NCBI GenBank assembly: GCA_034437515.1
Contig: DAOTTX010000287.1
Coordinates: 34,330-98,329 of the forward strand
Length of the DNA stretch: 64,000 nt
Direction of reading: 5' to 3'
DNA from: DAOTTX01 sp034437515
GTDB lineage: Bacteria > Chloroflexota > Anaerolineae > Aggregatilineales > Phototrophicaceae
Shown here piece after piece: positions 63,895 to 64,000 of this stretch; within the stretch, counting starts at the first letter, position 1, and each line of letters begins with the position of its first letter. The notes beneath the pieces were generated by a model that made no database searches, was not told the DNA's origin, and saw only the letters and a list, made by a program, of their open reading frames with translations. Position numbers and translations under genes: made by a program.

Positions 63895-64000
63895 CACCTA
63901 CAAAGCCGCAAAATGCACGACCAAATTAGCATCGAGGCATTAGCAGGCATGTTGCCCTCACTCTCTACGGGGAGGGTAGGCTGACCGCAGATCAGACCGA

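Overview
The window reads as a chromosomal segment of a GC-rich bacterium, most likely a Chloroflexota member of the Anaerolineae type. This is inferred from gene content: very large multi-GAF histidine kinases, many Ser/Thr protein kinases fused to TPR, HEAT-like or Thr/Glu-rich tails, a PATAN/DUF4388 protein beside a Ras-like GTPase, DUF3048 and frequent TTG/GTG starts. No rRNA, tRNA, CRISPR array, transposase or phage gene was seen. Genes are densely packed in alternating blocks on both strands.

Layout. (1) 1-10.5 kb, minus strand: a regulator with a degenerate GGDEF domain, a 2592-residue hybrid sensor with about eleven GAF domains, a CheY-like regulator, an alpha/beta hydrolase that has lost its nucleophile, and the start of thiamine pyrophosphokinase. 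(2) 10.6-15.6 kb, minus strand: PATAN protein, Ras-like GTPase, alpha/beta hydrolase, left-handed beta-helix protein and a cyanobacterial-type fatty acyl reductase. (3) 15.7-18.6 kb, plus: DUF3048 protein, an apparently dead trypsin-fold protein with zinc ribbons, and a YbjN-like protein. (4) 18.7-26.9 kb: a membrane Ser/Thr kinase, a large unrecognised protein, a 38-residue membrane peptide, a P-loop kinase and a CheR-TPR methyltransferase. (5) 27-32.3 kb: a secreted Ig-like protein coupled to a beta-propeller/di-haem cytochrome. (6) 32.4-39.2 kb: DtxR regulator, DUF423, VOC protein and a hydantoinase/oxoprolinase operon interrupted by two extra genes. (7) 39.2-40.9 kb: a membrane-anchored AAA ATPase flanked by two copies of an inverted-repeat element. 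(8) 40.9-50.8 kb: a transmembrane Ser/Thr kinase divergent from Clp ATPase, TPR-kinase, FHA and lipase genes. (9) 51-60 kb: a complete branched-chain-type ABC importer with two acyl-CoA ligase-like enzymes. (10) 60.1-63.7 kb: two EamA transporters and an M14 peptidase.

Working together. The most system-like assembly is block 8: two Ser/Thr kinases, a phosphopeptide-binding FHA protein and an M-domain-less Clp unfoldase, suggesting phosphorylation-guided protein remodelling or degradation. Block 2 may couple a small-GTPase switch to lipid or fatty-aldehyde chemistry. Block 9 looks like uptake of a carboxylate-type compound followed by CoA activation. These functional links are inference from gene order and domains; no database search was run.
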